A stretch of DNA of 64,000 nucleotides from Agelaius tricolor (lineage: Eukaryota > Chordata > Aves > Passeriformes > Icteridae). The stretch spans positions 82,423,001-82,487,000 of the forward strand of contig JALJCS010000002.1 in NCBI GenBank assembly GCA_023055355.1, read 5' to 3'. The notes beneath the pieces are model-generated. The model did no database searches. It was not told the DNA's origin and saw only the letters and a list, made by a program, of their open reading frames with translations. The position numbers and the translations under genes are program-made. This document shows positions 63,397 through 64,000 of this stretch, in pieces (position 1 is the first letter of the stretch; every line of letters begins with the position of its first letter).

Positions 63397-64000
63397 TCAT
63401 AACCCACCCCCAAGGCAGGGTAATTGAGGTTCTTGTGACTAGATCCCTTGGAGCAGATTAGTGTAAAATGACACTGAATGACAAGTGTTTATATGTATCT
63501 ATGGCAGCTTTATTTTAGAACAATTTGGTTGCACAGGAAAGAAGGTATGTAGCCATTTTTGGATTATCAGAATGTAGAAATGAAAAAATATAAAAGTATA
63601 AAGATATCACTTAAGAAAACATATAAGGAAAAAATAGAAAGAGAAAGAAAGGTTAGGAATAGATAGCAGAGGGGAAAGACATCACCACCCATGAATCCAG
63701 CAATGAGAATTAGTTGTTACAGTTTCTATATCCGATGTTCAAAATGTTGGTCTCATTCCTGATCCACGAGGGTGGGGAAGCTCATACAACATAATGTTCA
63801 ATGTGTTCAGGTGGGAGCAGCCAGGTGCCTCCCTTGGGGCAGAGAGGGTTTACAATATTTGATGTAGCACTGCATCATGGACAGTCCTCTGGTGGATGGC
63901 CCAGAAATGAATCTGGGGGTACTTCAGGGGTCTTTGATGGTTTTTGACACCTTGTAAGACTTGACAGATGCTTCTTACACCAGCCAGCATAGTTGGGTGA
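63397..64000 (-). mobile_element. Avian ERV LTR, third family, cut by window edge
   Basis: Read on +, it starts TGTCATAACCCACCCCC at 63397, a TG boundary expected for the antisense of an LTR end. TTTATT at 63509-63514 (AATAAA on -) follows, then TTGGTTGCACAGGAAAG near 63525, the purine-rich AGAAAGAGAAAGAAAGGTTAG block near 63637, TTGGTCTCATTCCTGATCCA near 63749, CAGGTGCCTCCCTTGGGGCA near 63822, ATGTAGCACTGCATCATGGAC near 63861, and CCAGCCAGCATAGTTGGGTGA at the edge. I recognise this as a bird retroviral LTR in minus orientation, distinct from the other families here. Its U3 end lies beyond 64000, so whether a provirus or only a solo LTR is present cannot be seen. Confidence 0.8.

Noticed and set aside
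1..64000. Search for CRISPR arrays, phage, operons or a novel prokaryotic system
   Set aside because: Composition, CR1 and LTR content mark the window as vertebrate (bird) DNA. There are no regularly spaced repeats with unique spacers and no gene-dense strand blocks.

Overview
This window looks like avian nuclear DNA, probably from a songbird or another neoavian. It is AT-rich non-coding sequence, either gene desert or long intron. The call rests on at least eleven fragments of CR1, the main bird LINE, several with the typical 3' ends of short ATTCTATG-like repeats. Several endogenous-retrovirus LTRs of recognisably bird type support it. Prokaryotic genes, operons, CRISPR arrays and tRNA or rRNA genes were not seen, and no exon of a known vertebrate gene was recognised. 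The many short open frames are what chance gives in DNA this AT-rich, or they lie inside repeats.

Layout. 1-15 kb: CR1 3' ends on + at 2.0 and 3.2-3.9 kb, and a CR1 ORF2 C-terminal piece on - at 10.4 kb; the rest is unassigned. 15-24 kb: two halves of one LTR family in opposite orientation (15.5 kb + and 22.7 kb -), a CR1 3' end on - at 19.1 kb, and an exon-like open block at 18.7 kb. 24-30.8 kb: an isolated internal CR1 ORF2 piece (24.1-24.8 kb), CR1 ends at 26.5 (+) and 27.9 kb (-), and a small exon-like block at 30.3 kb. 30.8-33.1 kb: an LTR cluster, with a 1.2 kb + strand LTR carrying an expanded 40-bp minisatellite and, about 0.6 kb away, a different LTR on -. 33-46 kb: almost featureless AT-rich DNA with one CR1 tail at 37.9 kb. 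46-53 kb: two diverged copies of an unnamed LTR-like repeat (46.45 and 52.7 kb) flanking a CR1 RT-region fragment (48.8-49.4 kb). 54-58 kb: a CR1 end, a perfect (TAC)n microsatellite, and a region of raised GC at 55.6-56.2 kb. 58.5-64 kb: an LTR of the 30.8-kb family on -, a CR1 3' end, a (TA)n(TATT)n microsatellite, and an LTR on - that runs off the right edge next to a 105-codon open frame.

There is no gene pathway to reconstruct. The content is the decay record of retroelements plus simple repeats. The points most worth checking are the possible inversion-split LTR (15.8/22.97 kb), the minisatellite inside the LTR, the unnamed repeat pair, the right-edge LTR with its open frame, and two exon-like blocks. 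CR1 and LTR calls come from remembered family sequence, not from a search, so boundaries are usually good to 10-50 bases.
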